A DNA stretch of 45,831 nt from contig JAISNC010000050.1 of NCBI GenBank assembly GCA_031276355.1, positions 1 through 45,831 of the forward strand, written 5' to 3'. Numbering within the stretch: the stretch's first letter is position 1; each line of letters opens with the position of its first letter. This DNA comes from Odoribacteraceae bacterium. Its GTDB lineage: Bacteria; Bacteroidota; Bacteroidia; Bacteroidales; Marinifilaceae. Made by a program: the position numbers and the translations under genes. The notes beneath the pieces were generated by a model, which was not told the origin of the DNA, ran no database searches, and was given only the letters and a program-made list of their open reading frames with translations. Of the stretch, positions 25,570-35,900 are shown piece by piece.

Positions 25570-25631
25570 GTTCGTCTCTTTGAATCGCGGGAACCGCCGC
25601 GTCCGTCGCAACAGTTCCCACGCGTTCGTCA

Positions 25632-26321
25632 TCAATGAATGTTAACCTGTTCCGTTCCTGTTTGGAAAATGTCGATACAGCCCGGGGTAGGTCGATAGCG
25701 CGTAAAATAGGATATGTCGGTTCCTATCTTATAGCCGTCCAGAGTCGTGGTCTGTTCGCCCAGCGGGATGGTGATAGTCACCTTCTCGTTCGAGTTGTTC
25801 GTGTATTCCAAGCTGGTTTCAACAGGCCCCTGTGTTCGGTCAAGTTGATACCATTCGATCGTCGCCACGCCAGCCAGTAAAGCCGCGCTCTTCACGAGCC
25901 GGTTCGAGATAGATGCCCTGTATTTGTTCCCGTACGATTTGCCCGATCCATGCACCGGCACCGAATAGTTTCCCTTGCTATCGCGGGTGTAAATATCGAA
26001 GTTATAGGTCTTCTCGGGTAGAACGATCTCTTGATATAAAGATTGAGGGCCCCCGGACATGTCTACCGCCACATCCAGCCACTTCTCCTTGAGATCCCAG
26101 TATATTCTACAGTTCACGACTTTCGGGTCAGATATAAAATCTCCCGACACGATGACGCGCCCGTCCCCGGAGTAGATGACGACGTTCTCGATCTTCCCGG
26201 GATACGAGAGTTCTTTATCCCCGGCGATCTCTTTGTAAGCGTCCATCTTGCTGCAAGAGGCGATGATGCAAAAGATTATTGCCATCAAGAGCAAGGGATA
26301 TAGGATTCTAATTTTTTTCAT
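25632..26321 (-). CDS. DUF4998-type lipoprotein
   Basis: 229 aa from the ATG at 26321 (MKKIRILYPLLLMAII); a frame open to 26342 adds seven unlikely residues. Lipobox CIIASC, giving a surface or periplasmic lipoprotein. The body (SYPGKIENVVIYSGDGRVIV, CRIYWD, YNFDIYTRDSKGNYSVPV) matches DUF4998, a beta-sandwich domain often encoded beside SusCD pairs in PULs. Function is unproven; such proteins are presumed to be surface glycan-binding proteins. Its TGA stop overlaps an ATG of the GH28-like frame (TGATG), and it begins 24 bases after the DUF4959-type gene, so it is embedded in the operon. Confidence 0.78.
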   Translation of the reverse strand: MKKIRILYPLLLMAIIFCIIASCSKMDAYKEIAGDKELSYPGKIENVVIYSGDGRVIVSGDFISDPKVVNCRIYWDLKEKWLDVAVDMSGGPQSLYQEIVLPEKTYNFDIYTRDSKGNYSVPVHGSGKSYGNKYRASISNRLVKSAALLAGVATIEWYQLDRTQGPVETSLEYTNNSNEKVTITIPLGEQTTTLDGYKIGTDISYFTRYRPTPGCIDIFQTGTEQVNIH

Positions 26322-26345
26322 TTTAACGTGCATTAAATTCATTAA

Positions 26346-27563
26346 TCATCTCGTGTCACCGTATACATCTATCTCGGCAATCCCGTAGGTGAGGGGAGGC
26401 GTGTCCGACCAGGTTTTAATGACCTTGAGACGAATGTACCTGACCTTCGTCGCGTATTCGATCGGGAACGTGTAGTCGAACCCCTTGACTGCCACGTCAA
26501 AATCCTCTTGCGTCTCTTCTCCATGAGGAAGCCCCGACGGTTTTATGTTCTCGAAATCCCCCAGTTTTACCCACCCGTCAAAGCTGGCCACGTTGGGCGG
26601 GTAACCTAACATGCCCCAGATCTCGAAGTAACGCAAATGTTCCCCCCCGTACATCATGCGATTTCCCGTTATAGTCGATGTCCCGTAAGACCAGTTGAAA
26701 ATGGTGATCCGGCTCAAGCTCACCGGGACACCCAGGTCAATGGTGCTTACCTGTGGGGCATAAATGTCCGGGGAAGGATTAGTTAACCAGCGATTGGAGT
26801 TGGTATGCGCGTACACGCCATTCCACATGTTGCTCATCGGGTGCGTGCTCAGGTGAATGGGCGCGTCGCCGGTTAACCGCATGTCCTTGAATTTACTCTT
26901 GTCGAGCATCACCTCGTAAAGGGGATTCACCGTGGTGTATAGCGTGTCGGTGTAATTGAGGAACCGGTCCCTGACGGTGAGGGATATCTCGTAAGAAAGC
27001 GTGTCCAGGCCCCGTTTCGACTGGTTAATCGTCGGGAGTTTGGTTTCGATACCCTCGAGATTCTCCCATTTCCCAAGCTCATTTTTCATCATGATCTCGA
27101 TGGCGACACCATGCTCCGCCGGGTTTTCGGCGGAGACATTGAAGCCGGAGAAGTCGTCCTTCACAACGAGGCTTCTCCTCACGTCCCAGATGGGATTTTC
27201 CAAGGGTTTTACCCGTACAATCTCCGGTTCCGAGGCTATCCCGCTCCTGTTCACCGCGAATACCTCTACATCGTGGATATCGGTGTCCCCGAACCCGTCC
27301 AGCAGCATCGAATTGGTATAAAACGAGGCTTTCACCTCTCTTATCACCCCGGAATTAAGCTTGTAAACGGCCTTGACATATTGCAGGTCGGGATCGCTCG
27401 GGAGCTGGTAAGTGATTTCGGCTTGCCCCGGCTGGTTGTCGACGGTGACGTTGGTGACCTTACCGGGAGGGTTGCTGTTCTCTACCGCTGGTTCCTTTTG
27501 ATTGTCGCCACAGCTCATGCATAGGATCATCATCATGGCTGCTAATAGAGCGTTCGTTTTCAT
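26346..27563 (-). CDS. DUF4959/DUF5126/DUF5000-type surface lipoprotein
   Basis: A 405-aa lipoprotein (ILCMSCGD, Cys18). The N-terminal fibronectin-like region (NPPGKVTNVTVDNQPGQAEI) matches DUF4959. A second beta-sandwich follows (VRRSLVVKDDFSGFNVSAEN; DUF5126-like). The C-terminal 170 residues (MWNGVYAHTNSNRWLTNP, VRYIRLKVIKTW, GIAEIDVYGD) match DUF5000, a discoidin-like carbohydrate-binding fold. This architecture is common immediately downstream of SusD in PULs and is taken to be a surface glycan-binding protein (SusE-position). The gap to susD is 18 bases, so it is co-translated with the transporter. Specificity is not predictable. Confidence 0.82.
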   Translation of the reverse strand: MKTNALLAAMMMILCMSCGDNQKEPAVENSNPPGKVTNVTVDNQPGQAEITYQLPSDPDLQYVKAVYKLNSGVIREVKASFYTNSMLLDGFGDTDIHDVEVFAVNRSGIASEPEIVRVKPLENPIWDVRRSLVVKDDFSGFNVSAENPAEHGVAIEIMMKNELGKWENLEGIETKLPTINQSKRGLDTLSYEISLTVRDRFLNYTDTLYTTVNPLYEVMLDKSKFKDMRLTGDAPIHLSTHPMSNMWNGVYAHTNSNRWLTNPSPDIYAPQVSTIDLGVPVSLSRITIFNWSYGTSTITGNRMMYGGEHLRYFEIWGMLGYPPNVASFDGWVKLGDFENIKPSGLPHGEETQEDFDVAVKGFDYTFPIEYATKVRYIRLKVIKTWSDTPPLTYGIAEIDVYGDTR

Positions 27564-27581
27564 GGTTTTATCTTTTAATTG

Positions 27582-29537
27582 TTACCATCCTGGATTTTGA
27601 ACCAGCTTGTTGTTAACCATTAGTTCTGAATTTTGGATCGGCAAGAAGTAGTCGCGCGGCGCGACAAATCGCCTTTGCGCTACTGTTCTCGTTCGATAAT
27701 AGGAAGAGGCATCGCTCTGCGAAATATCCCAGCCCACTATCGGCGCGTTCAAATACTCCTCTGCCAGTTTCCACCGGAGCAAATCCCAGTAACGGCTCCC
27801 CTCGAAAGCCAGCTCGATCAGGCGCTCGTTCCTGATGATTTCGCGCATTCCCTCTTTGGTCGTTGGTTTGGTCGGGTTGGTAGAGTATTTCGTCCATGAT
27901 TCTTCAACGCCCTTCAACCCGGCACGCTCCCGGATCATGTTGAGATATCTATGTACATCGTCCACCGGCCCCTGGGCTTCATTCAACGCCTCGGCGTACA
28001 TCAGGTACACGTCGGCCAGGCGTATCTCGGGCCAGGGGTACGCCACGCTGGTGGTGGACGCGGTGAACCCGGAACTCCAGTGTACCAGTTTTTTGGTGTA
28101 ATACCCCGTCACGGAGTAGCTGGCTTCAATCACGCCGTACGACAACTCTCCCAGTTTAGCGTGTACCACGTAATTGCCGATGTCCGAACGATTGATGTGG
28201 TAGCTCATTAACCACTTGCCCCCGTCAAATCCCATGGTCGCGTAGAAACGATCTTCACGATCAAAGTTGATCCTGGCCGTGGTGTGGCCGGTTTCCATGT
28301 CAACGGCTTCGCTGGCTTGAACGACCCGTAAACTTTCCGGGTTGGAAAAATCAAGCGTTTTGTCTTCGTTTATAGGAACCCCGTTTTTCGTGTAGAACTG
28401 TTTGACCACTTGAAACGTCGGTGCCATGCTGCCCCTTACCTTACTGTCATCCATTCCCGCGTCTAATTTAGGCATACAGACGTTCTGCATCCTGGGATCC
28501 GCCCGGGCTGCATTGGAAGAAAGTCCCCAGATGATTTCACTGTTCCACTTTTCACACACGGCATTCCTGATGCTCATCTGTATCATTGACTTGGGAGTCA
28601 TGGAGAATCCCGTCTCGGTCAGCGTGAACTCGTAGAGTTTGTGGCCTGCCATGTGGGCAACAGTGAGAGCCTCGTGCGCCGCTTCGGCCGCGTCTACCCA
28701 TTTTTGAGGATCCTCCGCGTCAGTATTGCTAAAGAAGAGCGTTTTGTCAATGTTTTCGAACCTCTCGTATGCGCTGTTACCGTTGAAAAGCGGGCTTGCC
28801 GCCATCAGGAGAAGCTTGGCTTTCAAAGCGCGATTGATCGGCTTCGTGATTCGCCCCAGTTCGCTGTAAGTGTTGTTGATCACCAGCGGCAGGTCATAGT
28901 ACCCCTCGTCGAGTAGATCTTTTATGTAGTTTACGCAATCATCCATCGATTCGCGCTTCACCTGAACCGTCGAAGGATCGGCCGATATGGGAATCGCCTT
29001 ATCTATAATCGGTATAGGGCCATACAACCTGAGTAAACAAAAATGATAGTAGGCCTTTAGAAACTTGGCCTCGGCTATCCAGCGGGCACGCTCGTCAGTG
29101 CTGATGTCCTGGACCAGGGAGAGGTCTCCCATCTTTTCGATGAACGTGTTGCAGTCCCTGATGCCGGAAAATAAATTGAGCGCCCAGTCGCTACCGCTCC
29201 AGAAGTTGGGCCTTACCACTTCCGGGGTGGTTTCACTTCGTGCGATGTAATCCCATGCCGGGGCATCAAAACGTTTATATCCTTCCGGGAACCAGATCTC
29301 GTCTCCCGCGGTTAAACCTACATTGGAGGCCGGCACGCCGGACTGGGGCAGGAAGGAGTAGCAGGTAAACAAAAACTTTTCAGCTTCTCGCGCGTTAGTA
29401 AACGCGTGGTCCACGGTGGCGATGTCGTCCGGGATAATGTCCAGGAACGAGCTGCAGGAAAACGGCACGATCATCATCAATGAAATACAAAACCGGATGA
29501 TTACCCTACCGGTAGTCGGAAATTTTACTTTTTTCAT
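27582..29537 (-). CDS. SusD/RagB-family outer-membrane glycan-binding lipoprotein
   Basis: A 651-aa SusD homologue, larger than the one at 1877-3292. The lipobox VPFSC places Cys28 as acylation site. Family features include ARWIAEAKFLKAYYHFCLLR, the helical TPR segments (INRALKAKLLLMAASPLFN), the motif WPEIRLADVYLMYAEALNEA, and the C-terminal RNERLIELAFEGSRYWDLLR followed by YFLPIQNSEL. These are strongly conserved in glycan-type SusD proteins. It follows susC by 18 bases and should cap that transporter at the cell surface. The neighbourhood (GH106-like, GH28-like) suggests it binds oligosaccharides from a rhamnose/galacturonate-containing polymer. Confidence 0.96.
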   Translation of the reverse strand: MKKVKFPTTGRVIIRFCISLMMIVPFSCSSFLDIIPDDIATVDHAFTNAREAEKFLFTCYSFLPQSGVPASNVGLTAGDEIWFPEGYKRFDAPAWDYIARSETTPEVVRPNFWSGSDWALNLFSGIRDCNTFIEKMGDLSLVQDISTDERARWIAEAKFLKAYYHFCLLRLYGPIPIIDKAIPISADPSTVQVKRESMDDCVNYIKDLLDEGYYDLPLVINNTYSELGRITKPINRALKAKLLLMAASPLFNGNSAYERFENIDKTLFFSNTDAEDPQKWVDAAEAAHEALTVAHMAGHKLYEFTLTETGFSMTPKSMIQMSIRNAVCEKWNSEIIWGLSSNAARADPRMQNVCMPKLDAGMDDSKVRGSMAPTFQVVKQFYTKNGVPINEDKTLDFSNPESLRVVQASEAVDMETGHTTARINFDREDRFYATMGFDGGKWLMSYHINRSDIGNYVVHAKLGELSYGVIEASYSVTGYYTKKLVHWSSGFTASTTSVAYPWPEIRLADVYLMYAEALNEAQGPVDDVHRYLNMIRERAGLKGVEESWTKYSTNPTKPTTKEGMREIIRNERLIELAFEGSRYWDLLRWKLAEEYLNAPIVGWDISQSDASSYYRTRTVAQRRFVAPRDYFLPIQNSELMVNNKLVQNPGW

Positions 29538-29555
29538 GTTTAGCTTTTTTCCAAT

Positions 29556-32500
29556 TTATAACGATACAGAGAGCCCGAGATTGAAAACCATTTGGACAGG
29601 ATAACCTAAGCCTTTCCCTCCCATCTCCGGGTCCCACAATTTGAATTTGCTAATGGCAAACAAGTTTGACCCGCTGAAATATACCCTCAAGTCGGACAGG
29701 CCCATGGCGCTGACATTCTTTCGCGGTAGATTGTATCCAAGCTCTATACTTTTCAGGCGAAGGAGGGCACCATTGTGCATCCACCAGGTCGATAGGTGCG
29801 TGTTATTCGTGTTTTGTCCTTCACTCAAGCGCGGCCAAAACGCGTACAGGTCACGGTTGTCTTCCGACCAGTGGTCGTTGGCAATGCGCGAGAGCAGGCC
29901 GTTCTGGAGACCTCCATCCGCCACGAAAGGCGCTACCGACGCGGCCTCGATAAATAGCGACTCCCGTGCCAAACCCGTGAAGTAAAAACTGAAGTCGAGA
30001 TTCTTGTAACCGATCGTTCCCCCGAAACCGAAATTGATCTCGGGCGTCGTCGGGTAACCAATGGGAACCATGTCCGCCCTGGTGATCACGCCATCCTTGT
30101 TAACATCGCGATATTTTATGTCGCCTCCCGAAATAGGGTAGTTCCCTCGAGCCTGCGAAGGAGAGTTGGCCACCTCGTGATCGTCTATAAACAGGCGATC
30201 GGCAACATAGCCCCATTGTTGGCTGAAAGCGTAGCCCACTTTGGATCGATAGTACTCGTTTTCATCGTATCGAGGTTCATCGTAAACCGTGAATCTACTC
30301 TGCGCGAACGTGAAACTTCCCCGGAGGGTTGTCCGCCAATCCTTGTTGAATTGTTTACTGTAATCCACCGACAGGTCAAGCCCGCGGGACCTCGCTTTCC
30401 CGGTGTTCGCTTTGACCGTGGTGTGTAATCCCATGCTCGCCGGGATATTAGATCGTAGCAGAAGAATACTCGAACGGTGCTGTTGATATGCCTCAAAAAC
30501 CATATTCACCCCGGCGACGTTCAAATCCAATCCAAGGTTCAATTGCCTCGACTCCTCCCACCCGATCTCGAGGTTTTCATAATTGGTGGTTCTCACGCCA
30601 TTACGCGAATAACCGAAATCGTAACCGAACTGAGAGCCTCGAGCTGCATTATTCAAGTCCACGGTGGATATGTAAAAGAAACGATCTTCCGGGTCCCCAA
30701 TCTGGTCGTTACCGATCAGGCCATAGGAAGCTCTCAATTTGAACATGTTGATCATCTCCTTGGCGGGAGCGAAAAACTCCTCGTTCGAAACGATCCAGCC
30801 ACCCCCGATGGAAGGGAAAAAGCCCCACCTATGCTGCTTCGAAAAACGTTCCGACCCGTTGTAGCCAAAATTCATCTCCAGCAAGTACCGCGAGTCATAT
30901 CCATAAGTGAACCGCCCCGACAAGCCCAAGTTGCGGGAAGGAAGGGAGGCCTGGAGCGTGGTGGCAAGTCCCGTGACGGAGTGCCTGATGATGCCGACTA
31001 ACATGCCCGTAACGGAGTGCGCGCCAAAAGCCCGATCGTAATCGATCGCGGCCTCGCCGTAAAATACCCCGTTCACGGCACTACTTTTTTCGTCTAACGT
31101 GTAAACCAGGTAGTCCGTGCCCGCGGTTCCCACGGTGCCTTCACTACCGTGGTTCCACTGGTTCAGGTAGATACCATTCATCGTCTCGACCGCGTAATAG
31201 TAGAACGGGGAATACGCTCGTTGAGAGTTCGATCGCGAATAACGTTGTATATAGCCCATGGCCCGCGCGCGCAATCCCTCCGTCAGGAAACTAAAATCTT
31301 GTTTGAACTCCATTTGCGCGTTAATCGTCGATTGGAGTTCTTGTTGATACCCCGAGACCATTTGAGCGTATGGGTTCACGTATAAAACATTACCCGTGCC
31401 CGCGACCAGGTCACTCCCGAACAAGGGATGCTTCGCCGAGGGAGAATAGCTCTGGGGATAAACGATGGGAAACGCGACCGGGTTCGCTGATATAGCCGAC
31501 TTAAACGTTTCGCCACCTCCCCCGATAGGGCCGGTGTAATCCCGGAACTGCGCGTATACCCGCACGCTGCCCCACGTCGTTTTAGTGAAGTTGATATCCG
31601 TATTGGAGCGTATAGAATAACTTTTAAAGCTTACGTTATTCTTGAAATTATTCCGGCTGTCGTCCTTTAACACGCCATGATCCACGTTGTACGTCCCGGC
31701 GATATAGAATCTCGCGACCCGGCCACCGCCCGAAAGGCTCGCGTTATACCGCTGGTTCATCGTGTATGGCTTGATCAACTCGTCGATCCAATTGTTATTC
31801 GGGTACAGCAACGGATTATCTCCCGCTTTGGTGTGCGCTATTTTTGAATTGGGGTATAAAAGCGGGGAATTCGGGTTACGGGTAAGGCGGGCTTCATTGG
31901 CAAGCTCCATGTACGTGATATTATCGGCGAGCTGGAAATTCCGCGTGTTCGTCGATAACGAGTTCTCGAAGCGAAAACTGAATTTGGTCGCGCCTTGTTC
32001 CCCGCTTTTTGTATTGACGAGAATCACGCCGTTCGCTCCTCTCGCGCCGTAAACCGCGGAAGCGGTAGCATCTTTCAGAACAGAGAAATCCTTGATATCG
32101 TCCGGTTGAAGCCGGGCGAGATCAGTTGTCGACGACTCGATGCCATCGATGAGTATCAAGGGATCGACTTTTCCCGTGCCGAACGATCCGACACCGCGAA
32201 TAAAAAACTCGGCATCGTCCTTCCCCGGTTCCCCCGAGCGCTGGAATGAAATCATCCCCGATATTTTACCACCCAGTAACGTGGTAAGATTACTCGAGGG
32301 GCCTTTTAATTCAGCTGGTTTTATGGTAGTGATGGCGCTCACGACGTTCTCCCTTCTCTGGGTACTGAAACCGACCACCACCACGTCTTCCAGCTCCCGC
32401 ACGTCAGGCTTGAGGATAACCGTTTTTATCCGGTTGCTCCCGACAACCACCTCTCGGGTAAAGAACCCGACAAAGGAATACACTAAAATAGCATTTTGAT

Positions 32501-32792
32501 CGGGCACGACGAGGGTGTATTCTCCATTCGCGTTCGTAACGGTACCCTTGTCCGTCCCCTTGATCCTGATAGCTACGCCGGGCAATGGCAGGCCATCCTC
32601 GTCAAGAACAGAACCCGAGATCGAGATATTCTTTTGCTGGGCCTGGCCACTACCTTCCCCCGTTGTTTGGGCCGTAAGTGAAAGGGGAATGCTTAAAGCC
32701 GCCCAAACAAGAAAAACGCGTGAAACGCACGTCGTAAGGCTTAACGCATTGACTGGTTTTGTAAATACTTTACTATACATGTACTTTAACAT
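29556..32792 (-). CDS. SusC/RagA TonB-dependent glycan transporter
   Basis: 1078 aa from the ATG at 32792 (MLKYMYSKVFTKPVNALS); the frame extends to 32882, but those residues lack signal-peptide character. Signal peptide ends near PLSLTAQ. A CarboxypepD_reg-like domain lies at about 55-130 (SISGSVLDEDGLPLPGVAIR), then the plug (about 135-270) with PLILIDGIESS and ASAVYGARGANGVILVNTK, then the barrel ending in a final SLSVSL. There is no STN domain, consistent with control by the hybrid two-component regulator rather than FecR. A 136-base leader separates it from the GH106-like gene upstream; no confident promoter was found in it. The susD partner follows after 18 bases. Confidence 0.95.
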   Translation of the reverse strand: MLKYMYSKVFTKPVNALSLTTCVSRVFLVWAALSIPLSLTAQTTGEGSGQAQQKNISISGSVLDEDGLPLPGVAIRIKGTDKGTVTNANGEYTLVVPDQNAILVYSFVGFFTREVVVGSNRIKTVILKPDVRELEDVVVVGFSTQRRENVVSAITTIKPAELKGPSSNLTTLLGGKISGMISFQRSGEPGKDDAEFFIRGVGSFGTGKVDPLILIDGIESSTTDLARLQPDDIKDFSVLKDATASAVYGARGANGVILVNTKSGEQGATKFSFRFENSLSTNTRNFQLADNITYMELANEARLTRNPNSPLLYPNSKIAHTKAGDNPLLYPNNNWIDELIKPYTMNQRYNASLSGGGRVARFYIAGTYNVDHGVLKDDSRNNFKNNVSFKSYSIRSNTDINFTKTTWGSVRVYAQFRDYTGPIGGGGETFKSAISANPVAFPIVYPQSYSPSAKHPLFGSDLVAGTGNVLYVNPYAQMVSGYQQELQSTINAQMEFKQDFSFLTEGLRARAMGYIQRYSRSNSQRAYSPFYYYAVETMNGIYLNQWNHGSEGTVGTAGTDYLVYTLDEKSSAVNGVFYGEAAIDYDRAFGAHSVTGMLVGIIRHSVTGLATTLQASLPSRNLGLSGRFTYGYDSRYLLEMNFGYNGSERFSKQHRWGFFPSIGGGWIVSNEEFFAPAKEMINMFKLRASYGLIGNDQIGDPEDRFFYISTVDLNNAARGSQFGYDFGYSRNGVRTTNYENLEIGWEESRQLNLGLDLNVAGVNMVFEAYQQHRSSILLLRSNIPASMGLHTTVKANTGKARSRGLDLSVDYSKQFNKDWRTTLRGSFTFAQSRFTVYDEPRYDENEYYRSKVGYAFSQQWGYVADRLFIDDHEVANSPSQARGNYPISGGDIKYRDVNKDGVITRADMVPIGYPTTPEINFGFGGTIGYKNLDFSFYFTGLARESLFIEAASVAPFVADGGLQNGLLSRIANDHWSEDNRDLYAFWPRLSEGQNTNNTHLSTWWMHNGALLRLKSIELGYNLPRKNVSAMGLSDLRVYFSGSNLFAISKFKLWDPEMGGKGLGYPVQMVFNLGLSVSL

Positions 32793-32928
32793 AACGTTCT
32801 CTATTAGAGAGTGGATTAATAAACTTCGTTCTCGCGGAATAGTAAAAGCCCACGTTGTAGCTTTCACCGGACACTGTTTCAAATCTTTTCATAGGCATTT
32901 ATTTGTTTTGATTCATCATGATTTACTT

Positions 32929-35900
32929 CTATTTTACCCTCGCGTGCACGTAAGGCCTTATTATAACAGGGCCTATCAGGCCTGACGGCAGTAATGGAGA
33001 GTCCGCCGACCAGTGTTTCCACGTGGTAAAAGTCACTCGTTTCGTGGGACGTTCACGCGCGTCGAGGAGCCATGCCGGCCATGCTTTCACTAAATATCCA
33101 CTTCGCTCATAATCTTCAGGATAACGCTCGTCACCGATCAAGCGATTCGGCCAAAGATTGGTCACCCGGATCTCTAGTTCATTGTTCCCGGCTCTCGCCG
33201 CGTCCCCCAGGTCGACCCTGAATGGCGCTTTCCACAGGATCCCTCTATTTTTCCCGTTGAGGATTACTTCCGCGATAACCTGGACGCGGCCAAGATCCAG
33301 TTCAAGATGCCCGGCCTTTAAAATATCTTTCCCTAACATGAATCGCTTCCGGTAGATGGCGGTCCCGGAATAGTAGCGTATTCCCTCGTCCGGTGAATCC
33401 GTCCAAGAGATCAACTCGTCGAAAACCTCCTTCGCGGGTGCCCCCCTGCCATCCACGAAACTTACCTCCCACGAGCCTGCCAATTCGATCGGCGAGGGAA
33501 CACGTTTGACCCTTATACTTTTCCTCTCTCCCGACGAGGTCACGTAACTGAATTTACCGGGGAATGGGGTAACCCAACTCTTTTTATCCCCTTCCAGCAG
33601 GAGGCGCGCTTCCGGCATATCCACGGCTAAATTCAATTCGTTTCCATGCGACACGAACTTCTCTATCTCCTCGCCCCCGGTAGAGTAGATGACGTGCAAT
33701 TCCCTGGGAGGCGAGAAGAATTCAGCCTCCCGGCCCATCAAGTTATCGTCCACCGTGATGAGATATTCGCCGTTCGCGATCCTGTTGGCGATGTGTTCCT
33801 TCACGTCGTACACCGGGTATAATCGAGGCATCGTGTCAAACCATTGGGCATATTTCCCGTACGTGGCCCCGAGGATTTTTAACCCATCTCCATCGTTCGC
33901 CCGGATCGAAAGCCTTTGATTCTCTCCGACGCTTACTTGGCGCACGATTCCTCCCGTTTCGTACTCCACGCGGGCCTCTTTCGCTACCCGTGGAGAGGGA
34001 TCGTAAGAAAATAAACCGGTATTGATGAGCACGTCTATTTTACCGTCCCGCACCTGGTCTCTCAACACTTGAGTGACATCGCTCAACCTCTCCGGCATCG
34101 GTACCTGGTATGATGCCCTGATTATTTCCAGGCCCGGGAGTGGCCGGGAAACGCGCGGGGTATACTCCACTTCCGCCCGGACAACATGCGTCGCGGGTGC
34201 CGGTTTTTGGAATACAACAAAAACAGACCCTTCAGGCTCAAACGAGATGGAGACGCTTGTAGTGCCGTCCTCGTTTTCGCGCCACGCGGCAGCCTCCTCC
34301 TGTTTACCGTTTTTAGGATCCCATATTTCAGGCAGTTTACCGGTAACCCGGAAACGGCAAACGCGACGCGAATGTGCATTGTAACCGGTCGCGACGAAAT
34401 ATATATCGGCATTGTCCGTCTTACGGTGAATAAAATGGAGATTTCTATCGGGTATGCCGGGGGCAAAATCAGGGGGAAGGTGTATCGTTTCAACAGCTTC
34501 CTGCAACGTGATCTCTTTTATCCGTTTGCTGTCCCATAAATGATCGGCCCATCGCCCGACTTCCGCGTCACATCCCGGGAACCCCGTCAAGCTTGGAGAC
34601 TTTCGCGGTTTGGGGCCAATGATGACAGCCCCGGCCTTGACCAGTTCATTGATTTTTCGAAGCAATCCCGGGGTCATCCACGTGGTTTCCGGGAGCACTA
34701 ACACGCGATAAGAGCCTCCTGCAGGAGTGCAAACCAGGCCATCCTTGACAGTCAGTGAAAACATCTTGTCACTGCCGATAAAATCATAATCGTACCCGAG
34801 TGACTTGATGTCGGGTCGTCTTAACGGGTTATTGGGGGATTCCTCGCCTGCAAAAACAAGCACGTCCGCGACGAACCGGCCCTGTTGAAGCAGGAACTGG
34901 GAGCGCGACACGTACTCTATATAGGGACGCCCTTGCTTCCACCACGTGTTGAGCCGGTTGAAGTCCATGCCGTATTTCCCGAGCGTGAGTCCCGGGCCAA
35001 CATTCCAGGGTTGATGCACGTAGGTATGAAAAATCAGTCGATTGATCCCCTCCGTCCAGGCTTTATCTCCTATCGGCTTGAGTAACCCGGGATGATTTTT
35101 CAATCCCCCGTAGTTGGTAAAAGACTCCGCCCCGACAATGTTTTTCCCGGAAAGATGCGCCATGGAAGCGACATACTTCGGGCTATCCATGTAGAATTTA
35201 TTATGTACCCAAAATTCACTGATGAAGAAATCACCAAAGGAACCGGCTTGCAAGCTCTCGAAAGGCCCCCCGTAAGGTTCTACCGCGAATTGCAGGCCAT
35301 TCTCGTGGCATAACTCGCTTAAACGACCGTAATAATTCTCTGCCACGAGATCCCCTACCGTCCTGCGGAAATCCCACAAGAAACGCTCGCTTATCTCGCC
35401 ACCGTCAATGTAATATCCTGCCAACACCGGCAAATAGGGTAAACAATCATAACCGCGCTTCTGCTTGAACGCCTTGTCAAATCCTTTCGTCCAGTTACCG
35501 CACCCGGCCTCGTAGCTATCCTGGAAAACGGATATCACGGTAGAGCCGACCCGATCGCCCACTTGATCCAGGATAGGCCCGACAGCATTTTTCCAGTGCG
35601 TGTCCACGACCGTGCGGCTCATCTTGTCGCACTCCAATCCGCCACCTCCTTGGATGGGAGGAAAAATAGTCCTGCCCGTGGGTGTATGCCCTACGCGCAG
35701 GATCACCCAATCCCCGGCCGGTACACCCCATTCCAGGAACCCGTCGGCAGTCATCTTTGAACTTAGATCTCTTATATCTTCCTTACGAAGCACCGCCGAT
35801 GGTTCCACCTGCTTGGCATCCGGTTGAACATGACTCCTGAATGTAAAGGCGGCAATAATGGAAAGGGATTTATAATCTAAATCATCTATCCCCCGGACAG

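Noticed and set aside
32793..32928. Possible separate promoter for the second susC
   Set aside because: No convincing TAnnTTTG or direct repeat like that at 38519-38555; only a small CTCTattAGAG palindrome was seen.
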